From Butyriboletus loyo (taxonomy: Eukaryota > Basidiomycota > Agaricomycetes > Boletales > Boletaceae): a DNA stretch of 64,000 nt. This document shows, one piece after another, positions 22,800-35,767 of the stretch (position 1 is its first letter; the number at the start of each line of letters is the position of its first letter). The translations under genes and the position numbers were made by a program. Where the stretch lies: positions 62,001-126,000 of the forward strand of contig JBBPSI010000030.1 of assembly GCA_038093515.1 (NCBI GenBank). Direction: 5' to 3'. A model generated the notes under the pieces. That model was not told the DNA's origin. It worked only from the letters and a program-made list of their open reading frames with translations, and did no database searches.

Positions 22800-25202
22800 T
22801 TAACTCTCGGAACCGTAGCGAACACCGAAAATGTTCTCATGGTACGCCTTGATTTCTACAATCAACCGTGTCAGCGATCTTGTAGCAACCCATAAAAACG
22901 CCGCAAGTGCACCGGTAGAGGTACGTACGGAGCGCGAGATGCTTTGAGTGGAACCGACACAAAGCTAGGTTTCCCATCATGCACCAGAGCCCAGCGACCG
23001 CCTTTCCCTCCTCGCTGGGTTCACCTATTTCGCGGGCCAAGCCATTGATCTCGCCTTCATCATCAAAGCCCCCGATCGACCGGAGCTTGTCGTGCAGGTC
23101 TGTGTTCTTGATGAGATCACCGTATGCGCGACGCGCATCACCATAGCTGCAACCACGAGTCACAGGATTGTCACCAAGGAACGGGAGAAAGACGGACCCA
23201 GTTGCAAAGACGACGACATCAGCATCCAGTGTGGAACCGTCTTCAAACAGCAATCCAGTTGGCGTAAGTTTCTTGATGGGCCCGTCACTTTTCAACTTGA
23301 TCTTCCCGTCAATGATCAGCTGAGAAGCACCGACGTCTTGGAATGGGGGAGCTTTGGTTTATTCACCCGTGGCAGAGAGCAGGGAATAACTTGCCTAGAT
23401 AATATCCTCCCGCCTTGCCGAACGCCAAATGAAGCAAGCCGGAATCGTCCTCTCCCAGGGTGAGCTTGAATCCGACGCTACGAAGGCCTTCGAGAAGTTC
23501 CCTGAAGCACTCGTATATGCCACTGTGCACGGGCAGGGGTGAGCGGGAACATACTTGTCGGCCTCGGCAATATCCTTGGTGACACGCTGGTTCAAAAGTT
23601 TAAGAACGTGGTTTGGGTACGAGGCGTTCACTCGATCAGCGACGTCAGTTGGGGGGCCACCCTCCCAGAAAAGCGCTTCAATATTGGGAATTGATCAGCG
23701 AGCGATTCAAGATCAAGAGAATTGATGCCACCTAGAGAACGGGGCATCCCCTCTTTAGTCGACATGATATAAGTCGGGCCCCGCTGAACCATCGTGACGT
23801 CTACCAGCGACATCAGCCAATGGTACCGGGTGGCAATGGATGCTACTCGCCAACGCCATGGTCCACATAATCGGCGCAAATATCATGGGCTAGTCATTGT
23901 AAGCTCTAGTGAAAGTTGGGACAGTACTAGGGTGTCGCACCCGATGTGCAAGAGCCAATAACTGCGATCTTCTTTCCCAAATGATCTGTCGCGTGTTTGT
24001 GTTGAACCGAGTGCAAGATCTGACCCCTGAACTCATCCTATCCAAGTTGTAGCAAGTTGGCTCTCGATCAATGCGTTCAGTGCTTACTTGTCCTGGAATG
24101 CCTGGGATTCTTGGTAGGCCACTGCCTATGCCAAGTGCCAGTACGACGTTGTCGACCTTGAAGACTCGCTTTCGCCCGTCATCGCGTTTGACTTGAACAG
24201 ACCAACGCTTCCCACTGTCTCCGGTTTCCCTTTCGATCGAGGTGACGGTTGCTGAGGTCCATACGTTCAACTCCAGGGAGTGAGCATATGACTCAAGCCA
24301 ATCGGCCAGTTTGAATGCTGGAGTGTAGACAGGCCAGGAAGGTGGGAAGCTGTAATCGGTCGATCGCGTGACGAGGAAACTCTTTGGTCAAAGTATGCAC
24401 GTACGGTAAGTAGGGCATATGATCATACCCTACAATACAATGAGAGAAAGGTGTACGAGGGAACCAGGATGTCAAACTCACACACTGGGTCATGCAAACA
24501 GAGTGCAGAATAACGGTTCCTCCAATTGTCACCTATTCTTTTATTTCGCTCGACAACAAGCGCACTAATTCCCAGCATCTTCAGTCGTGCGGCAATTTCC
24601 AAACCACCTTGTCCACCGCCAACTACGACCACGGTGGGTTCCTCATCCAGAAATTCTCTTTCCCTCTCGCGCTTGGCAACCCATTTACCATGATTTGGTT
24701 GAAAGTCCCTTAAAGGTCCGATCCGCTCCGGGAAACCCTTTAGATCCTCGAGGTTGGTGTAAACGACGTGGGCCTTCCACGCGCCATCTAGAAGAGGGAC
24801 GAGCCTGAATACACCAGAGGCATGACCCACATTGGTATCAAAGTTGAAAAAAGCCTGGATCCAAGCAATGTCTTGGTAGGGACGCTGGAGTTCTATACGG
24901 TCCCTCTGAAGAGAGAAGGTATTTGGTTGGGGGTTGAAGACACTGAGTTGATCTTGGAGAAACTTGGACACCGCATTCTTGCCCTCGAAGGTACGGAAGT
25001 CCCAAGTGAGGGAAAGCATATCACGCCAAAAGGCGCCATCGATGAACAAATCAACGATGGCCTGCACGTCCTTGAGACCGATTGCTTTGGCGAACTTGGA
25101 AAACCAATCATCGACGACGGCCTGCACGTCAAGGTTTGGGTCAACGGTGCTACCTAGATTGTGGAGAGTGGGAAGGGTGCATGAAAGGGTTGGAATGGCC
25201 AT
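22800..25202 (-). CDS. Flavin-containing monooxygenase with N-terminal SnoaL-like domain
   Basis: Multi-exon gene of about 600 residues, starting MAIPTLSC at 25202 and ending IKAYHENIFGVRYGSES at 22800. The first roughly 170 residues resemble an NTF2/SnoaL-like domain (VVDDWFSKFAKAIGLKDVQ). Then come the FAD Rossmann motif VVVVGGGQGGLEIAARL, the FMO signature FRGQILHS, a second dinucleotide motif VIGSCTSAHDICADY, QRGPTYIMSTKEGMP, and a late ATG motif in VVFATGSVFLPF. This is a class B flavoprotein monooxygenase fold that uses NADPH and oxygen. The fungal N-terminally extended group includes YUCCA-like and Baeyer-Villiger-like enzymes, and the substrate cannot be read from sequence. Introns such as the GTACGT donor after YDHMPYLP restore FPPSWPVYTPAF. 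It is divergent from KGD2. Confidence 0.85.
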
Positions 25203-26110
25203 GATAGAGTGAGGAGATAAGAAAGAGCGGGGGAGTAATTAGTCCGTGTTACCTCATGGTCCGGTCTGTGTACATACGTATCATCTTTTTTTACCGTAAG
25301 CTATAAGTAGCGGTCGAGTGGTTGGCCTTCGACGGACGGAATTTTCCATACATCGCCGAGTCACACTGCCGCACGGTCCACGAGACGTCGACAGTGTGAT
25401 GATAGCTAGCATAACCTCCTTTGATATAAACGGAAAAACTGACCTCGCTGAGGCCGCGACCAACGGTGGCAAAGGGGGGAAATTGGGTCTTTCCCGGCCC
25501 ATTGCCGTCCGACGCTGCTCAGACACGTGGCGGCATGGCACTAGCTAAATAACATACGCATCAACTTTATAAGAGGGTCACGAGCCCTTTGCTTGGCCAT
25601 GGTCCCTTGAGAAACCTGCTGGGGAAATAATCGACCACTACGAAGGTCTGTTAAAGCAGCGTGAGTGGCAATGTGGGCCCCAGCCTTGACCTCGACGCGC
25701 GAACGGGACAACACACTACGTGAAACATTGGGATCACCGGGAGCGGGTGAAACCGACTGTACATCAATTCTACGGCAGGTAGTACTTGGAAGCTGGACGT
25801 GAACGCGTGAACGATGAACTCGGAAAATGGGGGGGAGTAAACCCATGTATTTGGCTATATCGGGTGTCGTGGCAGGACGTTGTTTGTTCGTGGGCGGCCG
25901 TCATCCAGCTGTACTACTGGACTGATTCGTGCCAGACTCAAAATCCGCTCGGTCGGGTTTTCTCGGTAGTTTTGCTAAAGGAGTACACGATGGCGGCCAG
26001 CGGTGGCTGTACATTTTCGCTCTCAGTGCTTGCCTTAAGACCACATACACCATTCCCTCCCGCCGCCTTTTCCTTTTCCTCCGGGGCACTTTCAATATTG
26101 TGAAGCCGCG
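25203..26110. other. Divergent intergenic region between the FMO gene and KGD2
   Basis: About 900 bases, containing promoters for both flanking genes. A minus-strand frame of 101 codons (25846-25541) has no motif and is not called. Confidence 0.4.
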
Positions 26111-27865
26111 ATGCTTTCAAAACGTATCATTGCCGTCGCACGTAGTCGTGCTGCTTTTGCAAGACATATCCCGAATCCCGGCGTGTCTAGGACTTGGTAC
26201 GGCCTTCCATGTCATACCTCGACCAGACTCACGCAACCTTGATGGCGTCACTAGGCATGCCGCTGCCTCGCATCTAATGCGCGCGCAGTTCCACGCTTCG
26301 CGTCTCTTGCAAGGTCAGTCTTACGATGTGAATCCCATCGCTCCGCAGACCATAACAGTGATATAATAAAACTCCGTAGCCGAGACTGTCAAGGTCCCTC
26401 AGATGGCAGAATCCATCTCTGAAGGTACTCTCAGATCATGGTCGAAACAGGTTGGCGATGCCGTCGAGGCAGATGAAGAGGTCGCCACCATTGAAACGGA
26501 CAAGGTACGACCTCGATAGCTCCCAGTTGGTCCATGACTTGAAGTGACGTGTCCCTATTCAAGATTGATGTCACCGTCAACGCTCCCGTTGCTGGAACGA
26601 TTGTCGAGCTTCTCGCAAAGGAAGAGGACACTGTCACCGTCGGACAGGAACTCTTCAGAATAGAAGCTGGAGAAGTTGGTACGTGTTACTATTTAATTCG
26701 TTGTGTTCGACACTCATCCTTGATCTCATTCGTTAAGCTGCGGCTGCACCCAAGGAAGAGAAGGCAGCCAAAGAACCCGCTCAGGTGGAACCTCCAAAGA
26801 CCGTGGAGACAGCCCCGCCCCAAGCACAACCCACACCATCCCCAGCCTCTTCGCAAAAGAGCACTCCAGAGGCCCCCAAAGGACCCAAGGTAGTCAAACA
26901 GGAATCAAAACCTGAGGCTACTGCGCCGTCTAGGGTGCCGGGTAGCCGCAATGAGACTAGGGTAAGTCCTTATTCCGCCCTTTCCTGTTCTGTTCCTTGA
27001 CCGTTACCTAGGTGAAAATGAATCGTATGCGTTTGCGCATCGCCGAACGCCTCAAGGAGTCTCAAAATGCCGCCGCCTCCTTGACTACCTTCAACGAAAT
27101 CGACATGTCCTCCATCATGGATATGCGCAAGAAGTACAAGGATGAGATACTCAAAGAACATGACGTCAAGCTCGGTTTCATGAGCGCGTTCGCTCGTGCC
27201 TGTACGCTTGCATTGCAAGAAATCCCTGCTGCCAACGCGTCTATCGAGGGTGATGAAATTGTTTACCACGACTTTGTGGATCTCAGCGTTGCAGTCGCAA
27301 CCCCCAAAGGCTTGGTTACGCCTGTCGTTAGGAACGCAGACACAATGAACTTCCTTGCGATCGAGAAAGAGATTGGCTTTCTTGGAAAGAAGGTGCGTAG
27401 ACCATTTCACCCGATCTAGCTTGTTCACTCACAATTCTCTCAGGCCAGAGACGGAAAACTTACTCTCGAGGATATGGCTGGAGGTACATTCACCATGTCA
27501 GTCCATTCTTCCCGCGCGCTGTACATCAAACTAACTACAAGCGTTCAGCTCCAATGGTGGTGTCTTTGGTTCCCTGTACGGCACTCCCATTATCAACCTC
27601 CCACAATCCGCCGTGCTCGGTATGCACGCTATCAAAGAGAAGCCCGTTGTCGTGAACGGCGAGATTGTCATTCGACCAATAATGGTTGTCGCCCTCACGT
27701 ATGACCATCGTCTTCTCGACGGCCGGGAAGCCGTCACCTTCCTGGGTTAGTTGGTCTCTCACATTGTTGCTTATCTCATGCTAACGCTGCATTTCTTTTC
27801 CCTTTGCAGTCAAGGTCCGTGATTACATCGAGGACCCTAGGAAGATGCTCCTCGCTCCCTTTTAA
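26111..27865 (+). CDS. KGD2: Dihydrolipoamide succinyltransferase, E2 of 2-oxoglutarate dehydrogenase
   Basis: Nine exons, 26111-26196, 26255-26313, 26380-26504, 26564-26678, 26738-26961, 27012-27392, 27444-27496, 27549-27745 and 27810-27865, give 431 residues. The protein starts with an Arg-rich mitochondrial presequence ([19 protein letters not shown]). A lipoyl domain follows ([16 protein letters not shown] and the lipoylated lysine in [12 protein letters not shown]), then a Pro/Ala linker without a peripheral-subunit-binding domain, as usual for this E2. The catalytic domain runs from [15 protein letters not shown] to the active-site [13 protein letters not shown]. It transfers the succinyl group to CoA in the TCA cycle in the mitochondrial matrix. 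Length and domain order are normal. Confidence 0.95.
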
Positions 27866-28493
27866 AGCATATTTTTGGACTCGTTGTTTTTCGCTGTGCC
27901 ATCAATTTTTTGACTATAGTTTCCTACCCAATAATTTGGCAACGCTTTCCGCCATTATAGACCTTGTGCCTTGCAATATCAGTGTCACTGTGGTTTAAGA
28001 ACAATTGTGTTGGAAATGACTCGCTACGTTCATTGCGCGGCGTGTCGTGGCAGTCTTTCGACCGATTGCCGCCGCGCCATGGGAGGGCTTGAGACTGAGT
28101 GTCCTTGTGCGTGGGTTCCGATGTTTTATTTGGACTTCGTCCCCCTACTACTTCTCATCACCCGACTTCAGTAGTCTACTGAGGGTTTGATTAGGAATAT
28201 GCGGATTAAGACCCGTCGCGATCTTGGACGAGGAAGGAATAAGATATAAGGTACGACAGCGACAGCGACAACGATTCGGCCAGAACAACAGCTTGTATCA
28301 CTGGGCCAAGCAGTCATAGCCACTACTACGCTGTGACTGACAGAAAGCTAGTCCCGGGGGTTCACATAAAACACATTGTATATTGTATTGTATCGCACAT
28401 CATCGATGTTGATATCTTATTATGCTTGTGTAGGCACGGTATTATTTAAATACTTGAGCCGTAACTCGTTCGCTTCTCTGCGCCATTCCGTCC
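27866..28493. other. Intergenic region
   Basis: About 630 bases holding the KGD2 3' flank and the promoter of the amidohydrolase gene. No additional gene seen. Confidence 0.4.
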
Positions 28494-31400
28494 ATGGAAA
28501 AGGCCTTTGACTACGCACCGAGCTCAGGTATGGAGCCCCCGATGTTGGCACGCTCATCGTCCCGCAGGTCGAGCAAGCGCATCTGGCCTGTGTTGACGAT
28601 CATTGTCCTCGCAGCCCTCTACCTTTCCATCGACCTTGCCCTCCTCTCGGTCAGACATCCCCGACGTCACGTCCGTGTGCCATTGCATGCCGCAGACACG
28701 CTCGCGAAATGTCGATCTTTGTCTGTCAAGCCGGCACCCCCTCCGGGATTCAGCAACCGCACGCAGTCGGACAGGCATGAGACAGGAACGTTATCGGTTA
28801 TGATTCGGAACGCATCCATCTGGACTGGCCTAGACAATGGAAGGAACGTCGTTCACGGAGACATTTTGTTAGAGAATGGATTGATCAAGAGCGTCGGGGA
28901 CGCGAACGTGTTGTTGAACAAGGATGATGTTATCGAAATCGATGCCGAGGTGAGCACTACCTTAGCATGGTCAGGTCACGCATATATTCATGAACGAACA
29001 GGGTGCATGGGTGACTCCGGGGTGAGTGGGCACTTGTAAGCGCTCGGGTGCTGACTGACTTGGCCATGAACTTGAAGCATCGTCGATGTCCATTCTCACA
29101 TCGCCGTTGCTTCTTACCCGGCACTTCAAGGCGCCAATGACGGCAACTCTTACAAAGGTCTCACCTTACCATGGTTGCGATCCCTCGATGGTTTGAACAC
29201 GCACGACGATAGTTATGCACATTCTATCGCTGGAGGCGTCACCACGTCGCTCATTCTTCCCGGGTCTGCTGATGCTATCGGTAGTCGTCGCTTGCATTTC
29301 AGTTCGAGCGTTGTAGATCGAGCATAACCTGTTTATAGGCGGACAAGCGTTTGCAATCAAACTGCGGTCAACCAGCGAAAGGACGCCTTCGTCGCTGTTA
29401 GTTGATCCACCTTATGGCCTCAATGGTACGCAGGTGAATTACGACATACCACCGCGTTGGCGTCATATGAAGTATGGCATCGTCTCGTATTTCCTACACT
29501 CGGGCATTTGCTAACGTGTTTCATAGGCATGCATGTGGTACGTATTCAGACATGTCTACGCATCTCATTAATAGCATCTATATTCCCAGGAGAAAACCCT
29601 TGTAAGTGCCCTGATCTGGGCCTCTCTCTGTCCAGTCTGATGTATTCTTTTTAGCAAATTCCTATTCGGGAACGAGGATGGATACCGTATGGTCATATCG
29701 TGAAGCGTGAGTGCTCGGATTTATTTCGTTGTGCACACTTAGCAGATAGTTGACAGCTACGAACATGCCCGCCAGATCAAGGTCAAACAAGACGAGTACT
29801 GCTCGAAAGCTTTCGCCGACGAATGGGAGGGACTGGGCGAGTTTCCAGAGGATTTGCAATGGGAAGCTCTAGTAGATATCTTGAGGGGGAAAGTCAAGGT
29901 GAATATATTATTCGTCCGGGAGCGGTATTATCAAGGAAACGAACACCCCTTCAGGTTCAAACGCATTGCTATGAAGCCGTAGACTTTGACGCTTTCGTGA
30001 GGGTACGTGCATCGTCTTATGCTGTCTTGTGATAGGACGGCAACTTTCTTCTCGCAGCTGTCTAACGAGTTCCGATTCCCGGTTGCTGCGTTCCATCATG
30101 CCCACGAGGCTTTCCTTGTTCCAGCCGTCCTCAAGCGAGCTTATGGTCAGGCCAATCTTTGCATCGTGAGCCACAAATTGATCGTACTTCGTAGGACATC
30201 CTCCTGCCGTTGCGATGTTTGCAGCGTTCGCAAGGTAGAACTGGTGGTACTGGGCTCGGGTGTCAAAACTGACTGTCAACAGGTACAAGCGTGAAGCGTA
30301 CCGCCACTCAGAATTCGCGCCTCGTATCTTGCATGAGCAGGGTATCAAAGTCACTATGAAGGTGGAGTAATCCTGATTTATCGTGAGGCAACATTGACCC
30401 GGTGTTTAGAGTGACCATCCAGGGATTCAGTCTCGCTGGCTTTTACATGAGGCGCAGCAAGCTCACTATTATGGACTTCCTGGTGACGCCGCTCTTGCTT
30501 CTGTCACGACGAACGCTGCCGAATTGCTTGGACTAGAGCACCGTCTTGGCTACATCCTGCAAGGTATGCGTAACGTCCCACGAGAGTAATATGTTCTGGT
30601 CACTGAGAACCTTTCGCAGGTTATGATGCAGGCAAGTCATAAGTAGCAATTGTGAATCAGGCTCCATTCTCAAAAAGAGTATTTCAGATCTTGTCATATG
30701 GGACAGTCATCCATTGGCGCTCGGTGCTACGCCCGTGCAAGTGTTCATTGATGGAATACCTCAACTTCAGGCGTCGTTTACCAAGAAGAAAGATGGCGGA
30801 CAGACTGCTCCGATAACTCCAAACTTTGACGAGGAAGCCAAGGCTGCTGTCGATTTCGTTGGTTTACCTCCTTTAGAAGCGATTCCAATCACCTCTGGCA
30901 GCGTTCTGTTCAGAAATGTATCCAGCATGTGGCGGAGGGATGAATCCGGGGTGCATTCTGTCTTCCAGATTCGGGATGCCGACGATGAAGGCATCGTCTT
31001 TGTTGAACATGGGAAAATCGCCTGCGCGGGCTTAATGGGAACTGACACTTCTTTCGTCAATAGCAAAGGACTGAAAGTGATCAACTTGGAGGGCGGCTCT
31101 GTCACCCCCACCCTAGTATCTTCTGGGGCCGCACTCGGTCTTCAGGAGATTGCCGCGGAGATGACTACTTTGGATGGTCCTGTTTTTGACCCACTGCAGG
31201 GGTCCACCCCAAATGTCCTGGGTGAAGGGAGCGTCATCCGTGCCGTGGACGGCCTCATGTTTGGGACTCGAGATGCTCTGTGAGGCTGTCGCTTCGGGGC
31301 ATGCTAAACATACTGATGATTTCGTGTCCAGGCTTGCTTATCGGTCTGGTGTTTCGACCGCAGTTGTATCACCCATCTCGGGTGGTTTACTGGGTGGTTT

Positions 31401-32342
31401 GGGTACTTATTTTTCCCTCGGGGCGAAACACAAGTTGGAACATGAAGCCGTGCTCGACGATGTTACTGCCGTTCATGTCGCTGTCTTACACCGGGGTGAA
31501 GGACCAAGTGTGAGTACGCAGATATCGGCACTCCGTCGTCTTCTGTTGGGTCCGTACACAGGCGAAAGAGGCGCGTCGTTCGAAGCCGTTGCCAAGGTTC
31601 ACGTTCATGGTTTCCTCTGAGGGCGCCGAATCTGACGCGGACTCGCATAGGGAGAGTTGCCTCTGGTTGTCAACGCGAAAAACGCCGACATCATCGCGAG
31701 TCTTTTGAAGCTCAAGCAAGAAGTCGAGGGGATCTCTGGTACATCGATCAAGATGACTCTCGTAGGTGCAGGCGAAGCACAAATCGTTGCTGCTGAGCTG
31801 GCAGCTGCGAACGTGGGCGTTATCGTCTCGCCTCCTAGACCGTTCCCGTTTACGTGGGAGGGTCGCCGGATGTCAGTCATCTCGTTGCATGTGTTCCCGA
31901 ATATTGATTGATGTCATTTTATTCAAGCATTCAAGGGCCTCCTGTTACGGAACAAAGCCTTGTGACTACTTTGTTCGCGCACGGAATAATCGTTGGTATC
32001 GGACACCAAGGAGTCGAGGAAGATGCGCAGATGTCCGCTTGGGCTGCGCGCAACTTGAGGTGGGACGCCGCCTGGGTGAGTTTACTTTGCGTGTGACGCG
32101 GTACACCATCATGACACGCCGCCTCTTTCCTTGTACAGGTACACATTGATTCCCATGGCTTGATTAGCATAGAGGATGCTTTGAATATGGCGACGACGAA
32201 CGTCGAAAAGCTGTTGGGAGTAACTCGGAGGGCGTCGGACAGCGATATGGTCGCTACGAAAGGAGGGGAGCTGCTTAGTTTTGAGGGAAAGGTGGTCGCA
32301 GTGACTTCTCCGAGGCGCAGGGTGGTCGATCTTTTCGAATAG
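28494..32342 (+). CDS. Membrane-anchored amidohydrolase (imidazolonepropionase-like superfamily)
   Basis: Large gene with many exons, starting at an ATG in MEKAFDYAPS. An N-terminal anchor (VLTIIVLAALYLSIDLALL) follows a basic cytosolic stretch, so the enzyme is probably a type II membrane protein with a luminal or extracellular domain. The metal-dependent hydrolase core shows the HxH motif in IVDVHSHIAVASYP, a conserved HACGENP segment, further candidate metal His in QTHCYEAVDFDAF and AAFHHAHEAFLVP, and the catalytic Asp in TMKSDHPG. A second half (GSVLFRNVSSMWRR onward to the stop) looks like a divergent repeat of the amidohydrolase fold. HACGENP is encoded partly by two tiny exons, 29527-29537 (11 bases) and 29590-29601 (12 bases). 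Substrate unknown. The next gene starts 66 bases after the stop. Confidence 0.85.
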
Positions 32343-32408
32343 TGTTGTACCCTTCTGATTTACGGCCCTTGAACGGCCCGCCGACTGGGAGTCTCCTCTG
32401 ATCTCACC

Positions 32409-34005
32409 ATGGCAGTACGACTACCCAAGGAAACGCGCGCCTTGGTGGTGAGCAAGTCTCCCGCTGGGACGAAGCCACTCTATCATGACGCAGTGGTGGA
32501 GAAGCGTCCTATACCCACCCTGCAGCGGGGCCAGGTCTTGGTAAAGATGGGAGCCGTGGCGTTCAACCACAGGGATGTCAGTATTCTGTTTCGCCATCTC
32601 GAACTCGCCCGACGTTAAACTGGACTACGGGCATTCCTTGCTTCTAGCTTTGGATTCGTTTCGGTCAATATCCAGGTATTGCGTTTGGAGCCACGTTCGG
32701 GGCCGATGGTGCAGGTGCGCAGATGGGTATCGACTCGACCTCTGTTCGAGCGAGGCCATTCAACGTGAAAGGTTTCCAGGGACGGTCGTCGCATCTGCGG
32801 ATCCTCGTGACCCCCTCCTACAACGACGCGTATTCCTCACACCAATGCGGGGCTGGGAGAGCAGCCCCGATGCACCGGAATCTGGGTGGGTGACGGCATG
32901 TGCACTGAATATCCTCCGTCGTCTCATCCAACCGCCCTGTTTTTTTTCCTTCTAGGTCGCCGTTTGGCATCCTCGGTGGGGGAAAATATCCCCCTCTAGG
33001 GACCTTTGCAGACTATGTCGTCGTCGAACGGGACCAAGTCGTTCATTCCCCAGACCACCTCGACGACGTTCACGTGGCTGCGTGGCCTCTTGGTGGTTTG
33101 ACTGCATGGAGGTCTGTCGAGCACGACCCAGCGTGACGGCGACTGGCTAATGAATGCCATTGATGCAATGCTCATTTTTTATTTTCTTTCCTCACAGGGC
33201 TGCCATCGTCAACGCCCGCGTAGCCCAAGGTCAGAATGTCCTCATTACAGGCATCGGCGGCGGTGTCGCTCTCATCGCACTTCAGCTCTGCTTTGCTAAA
33301 GGCGCGAACGTGTTCGTCACGAGCGGGAATGAGGATAAAATTCAGAAAGCGATCGCCCTCGGTGCCGCCGGTGGTGTCAGCTACAAATCGAGTATGTTGC
33401 TCACTTTTTCAACGTCCTCCCCACCCCTTTTTTTTTGGTTACTGAGAACGTCGTCGCAGAGGATTGGCCAACTCAACTCGGCGAGTTGCTCGCGAAACGG
33501 GGTGGGTCCGTGTTGCTTGACGCCGTGATCGACTCTGGTGGAGGCGATATCATGGGCCGAATCAATAAAATTCTAAAGCCCGGTGGAAGGGTCGTCGTCT
33601 ACGGCATGTATGTGTTTTACTTGCGCGCATATGCCCTTCTTTGTTCTTTTCTCATTCATTCCATGCCAATCTCCGTTCTAGGACTGCCAACCCCACTATC
33701 AAATTCACCATGCGTGAGGTGTTGAAGCACCACCAGCTTATCGGTCCGTGTCGTCTATTTGGTTTGTGGTCAGGAGTGGATTGTATTGACGTGCGAGGAA
33801 CAAAGGGTCGACGATGGGGTCACATCAAGACCTCGTTGACGCGACAAGGTTCATGGCGGAACATGCCATCGTCCCCGTGGTGTCTCATGTGTTGAAGGGC
33901 TTAGGGTCTGCTGAACAAGGGTTTGAGCTCTTGAAGCACGGAAAACAATTTGGCAAGATCGTTGTTCGAATGGATGAGAGTGGGCAGGTTGCAGCGCGAC
34001 TTTAG
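32409..34005 (+). CDS. Medium-chain dehydrogenase/reductase, quinone-oxidoreductase/YogA-like
   Basis: Starts MAVRLPKETRALVV; the first exon ends at the GAT of NHRD, and LWIRFGQYPGIAFG continues after the intron. Other family segments are VFLTPMRGWESS, FGILGGGKYPPLGTFADYV, and the nucleotide-binding NVLITGIGGGVALIALQL. It ends LLKHGKQFGKIVVRMD plus a short tail. This is the zinc-independent MDR group of S. pombe SPBC1773.06c-type and YogA-type proteins. They are NADPH-dependent oxidoreductases of unknown physiological substrate, probably acting on reactive carbonyls or quinones. No zinc-binding Cys/His pattern was seen. Several short introns are needed, and the phase-2 junction giving ESGSPFGIL is supported. 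It follows the amidohydrolase stop by only 66 bases on the same strand. Confidence 0.85.
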
Positions 34006-34253
34006 TAGCTCCGACTGTCGGACCTCATCTAAGCCCATTTGGGAGAGCGGGCATGATGCTAGGGATCAGTACGTTCAACGGACTCTGGCACTGGAGTACG
34101 GTAACTACTCCTTGATCGACCGGCCAAGTAGTTAAGAATGGAGATACAAAGGATACAATCCATGTCAGGACCCTCATTTACACACTTATCGGACATTTTG
34201 TAACGCTTCTTTGATCCTATACTCCCAATACCTGACGATGAAGGCACGTCAAT

Positions 34254-35517
34254 TTAATTGCCGAAGTGAGGACGATGTGTTGAAATAACATACTTCTTTC
34301 TCATGGTGTCGTGTTCGTCTGCAAGGGATTTCCAAAGCTTCACATGAGGTGAGTAGACAAGGTTAGCTCTCAGACTAGCCACCAAAGGGGAAGCAGGGTG
34401 TTGCTGTACCTCTGTCGCTTTCATGAGATCGTCTCCGCCGGTGACTTCATAGGTATCCGCCATGAGTTCGATTGCCGCGATGCAGGGTAGTTGGGCCCCT
34501 GGAGATGGGAGGGGATTCTCAAGGTCGACCACATCCCCTGGTGCCTCATGTTGTTCTGAATGAGGTATAGAATAGGGGGCCACGAAAGATCGAAGGGTCG
34601 AATAGGGCGTTCTGGTGTGGTCCAGTATACCCCGAAGATAATTCCACGCAGACGCATTGTTGGGCGCAACCGCTATCTTTGACTTTACAAAGCTAGAAGG
34701 GTGGAGGAGAAACGGGTCCGTCAAACTCACTCATGATTGCTTCGTTGCACACACGTACTTCAACTCCCTACGGACGACTGCGTCCCTGTCCTCGTCTCCC
34801 TTCCTGACGCCAGACTGAAACACGACAAAGAATCGGTGATGCCACGCCGAGTTGTTGCGCAGATCATCGTCTAGCATGCCTTCTATAAATGCGAGTTCAC
34901 CGCGCCACAACGCATCGTCGTTGAAGTAGGCGAGAATCCACTGTCTGTACGACCAGGTGTGGTAGTTCTTAATGTCGATCTGAAGGGCGTTGGTGATGAA
35001 CGCGAGTTCCGGCGCGGGATCGTTGGTTTGTTGGACCAGGAGTCGACGATGATGCCAGACTTGATATGTTTTCAAGTACGTGACCGCGAGCTCGTCCATC
35101 AGCCGTAGCTCGGCGTCCAAGGAGATGTTCAGGGCAATGAGGGTTTTGTACCGATACTGCCTGATCGACGTTCGTAATGCGCGGCTTCGGGACGAATACC
35201 GCGGAAGAGGGGTGGAACACTCACCATGCTGAGTAGTGTGCAGGGTTCTGACGGATGATGTTCTCTGTGAGATCAAGCACCCTGGGGCTCTTCTCCCCGG
35301 TCTTGACGATCCCCCTGAAATAATTTGTAGCGTCTTTGTCTAAATCGTCGACCGAGAGCTCAGGACGGCTTAGTCGAAAAAGAAAAAGTCATTGTATGCA
35401 CGCACATTCTGGCGTATAGAAAATTGGTGCGATAGGAGTAGTGCCTTCATACTGCTCGAGGGGGACAACGTCGGCCCACTCTGGTTTGTTGGCAAATAAT
35501 GGCTGATCTTCGTGCAT
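34254..35517 (-). CDS. RAM2: Protein farnesyl/geranylgeranyltransferase type I alpha subunit
   Basis: Minus-strand gene from an ATG at 35517 (MHEDQPLFANKPEWADVVPL). PEYKDATNYFRGIV and NPAHYSAWQYRYKTL are restored across two introns. The PPTA helical hairpin repeats, each with an invariant Trp, are visible: QVWHHRRLLV, YHTWSYRQWILAYF, NSAWHHRFFVVFQ and ASAWNYLRGILDH. A last in-frame intron leads to LWKSLADEHDTMRKKY. The alpha subunit pairs with two beta subunits to prenylate CaaX proteins such as Ras and Rho GTPases, and in basidiomycetes also mating pheromones. Length near 330-350 residues fits the family. It is convergent with the MDR gene, with about 250 bases between. Confidence 0.92.
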
Positions 35518-35767
35518 GGGCAAAAGTGGTACGGGGAACAAGCAGCCGTTGCGTATGCACCCAAAGTAGAACAATGTAGTAAAGGGATCAAACTTAAAGC
35601 AGACGGTCATCATGTCCAAAAGTAAAACCATCAAAACATACGATACAGGGTGGATCTAAACTACGGCAGGCATGTGAAGAAGATAGGTATCGGAACATCG
35701 TCGGAAACCACATCGCAGACAGTAAACGCAATGAGAAAATACACGGAACTGCAAAATAGTATATCGC

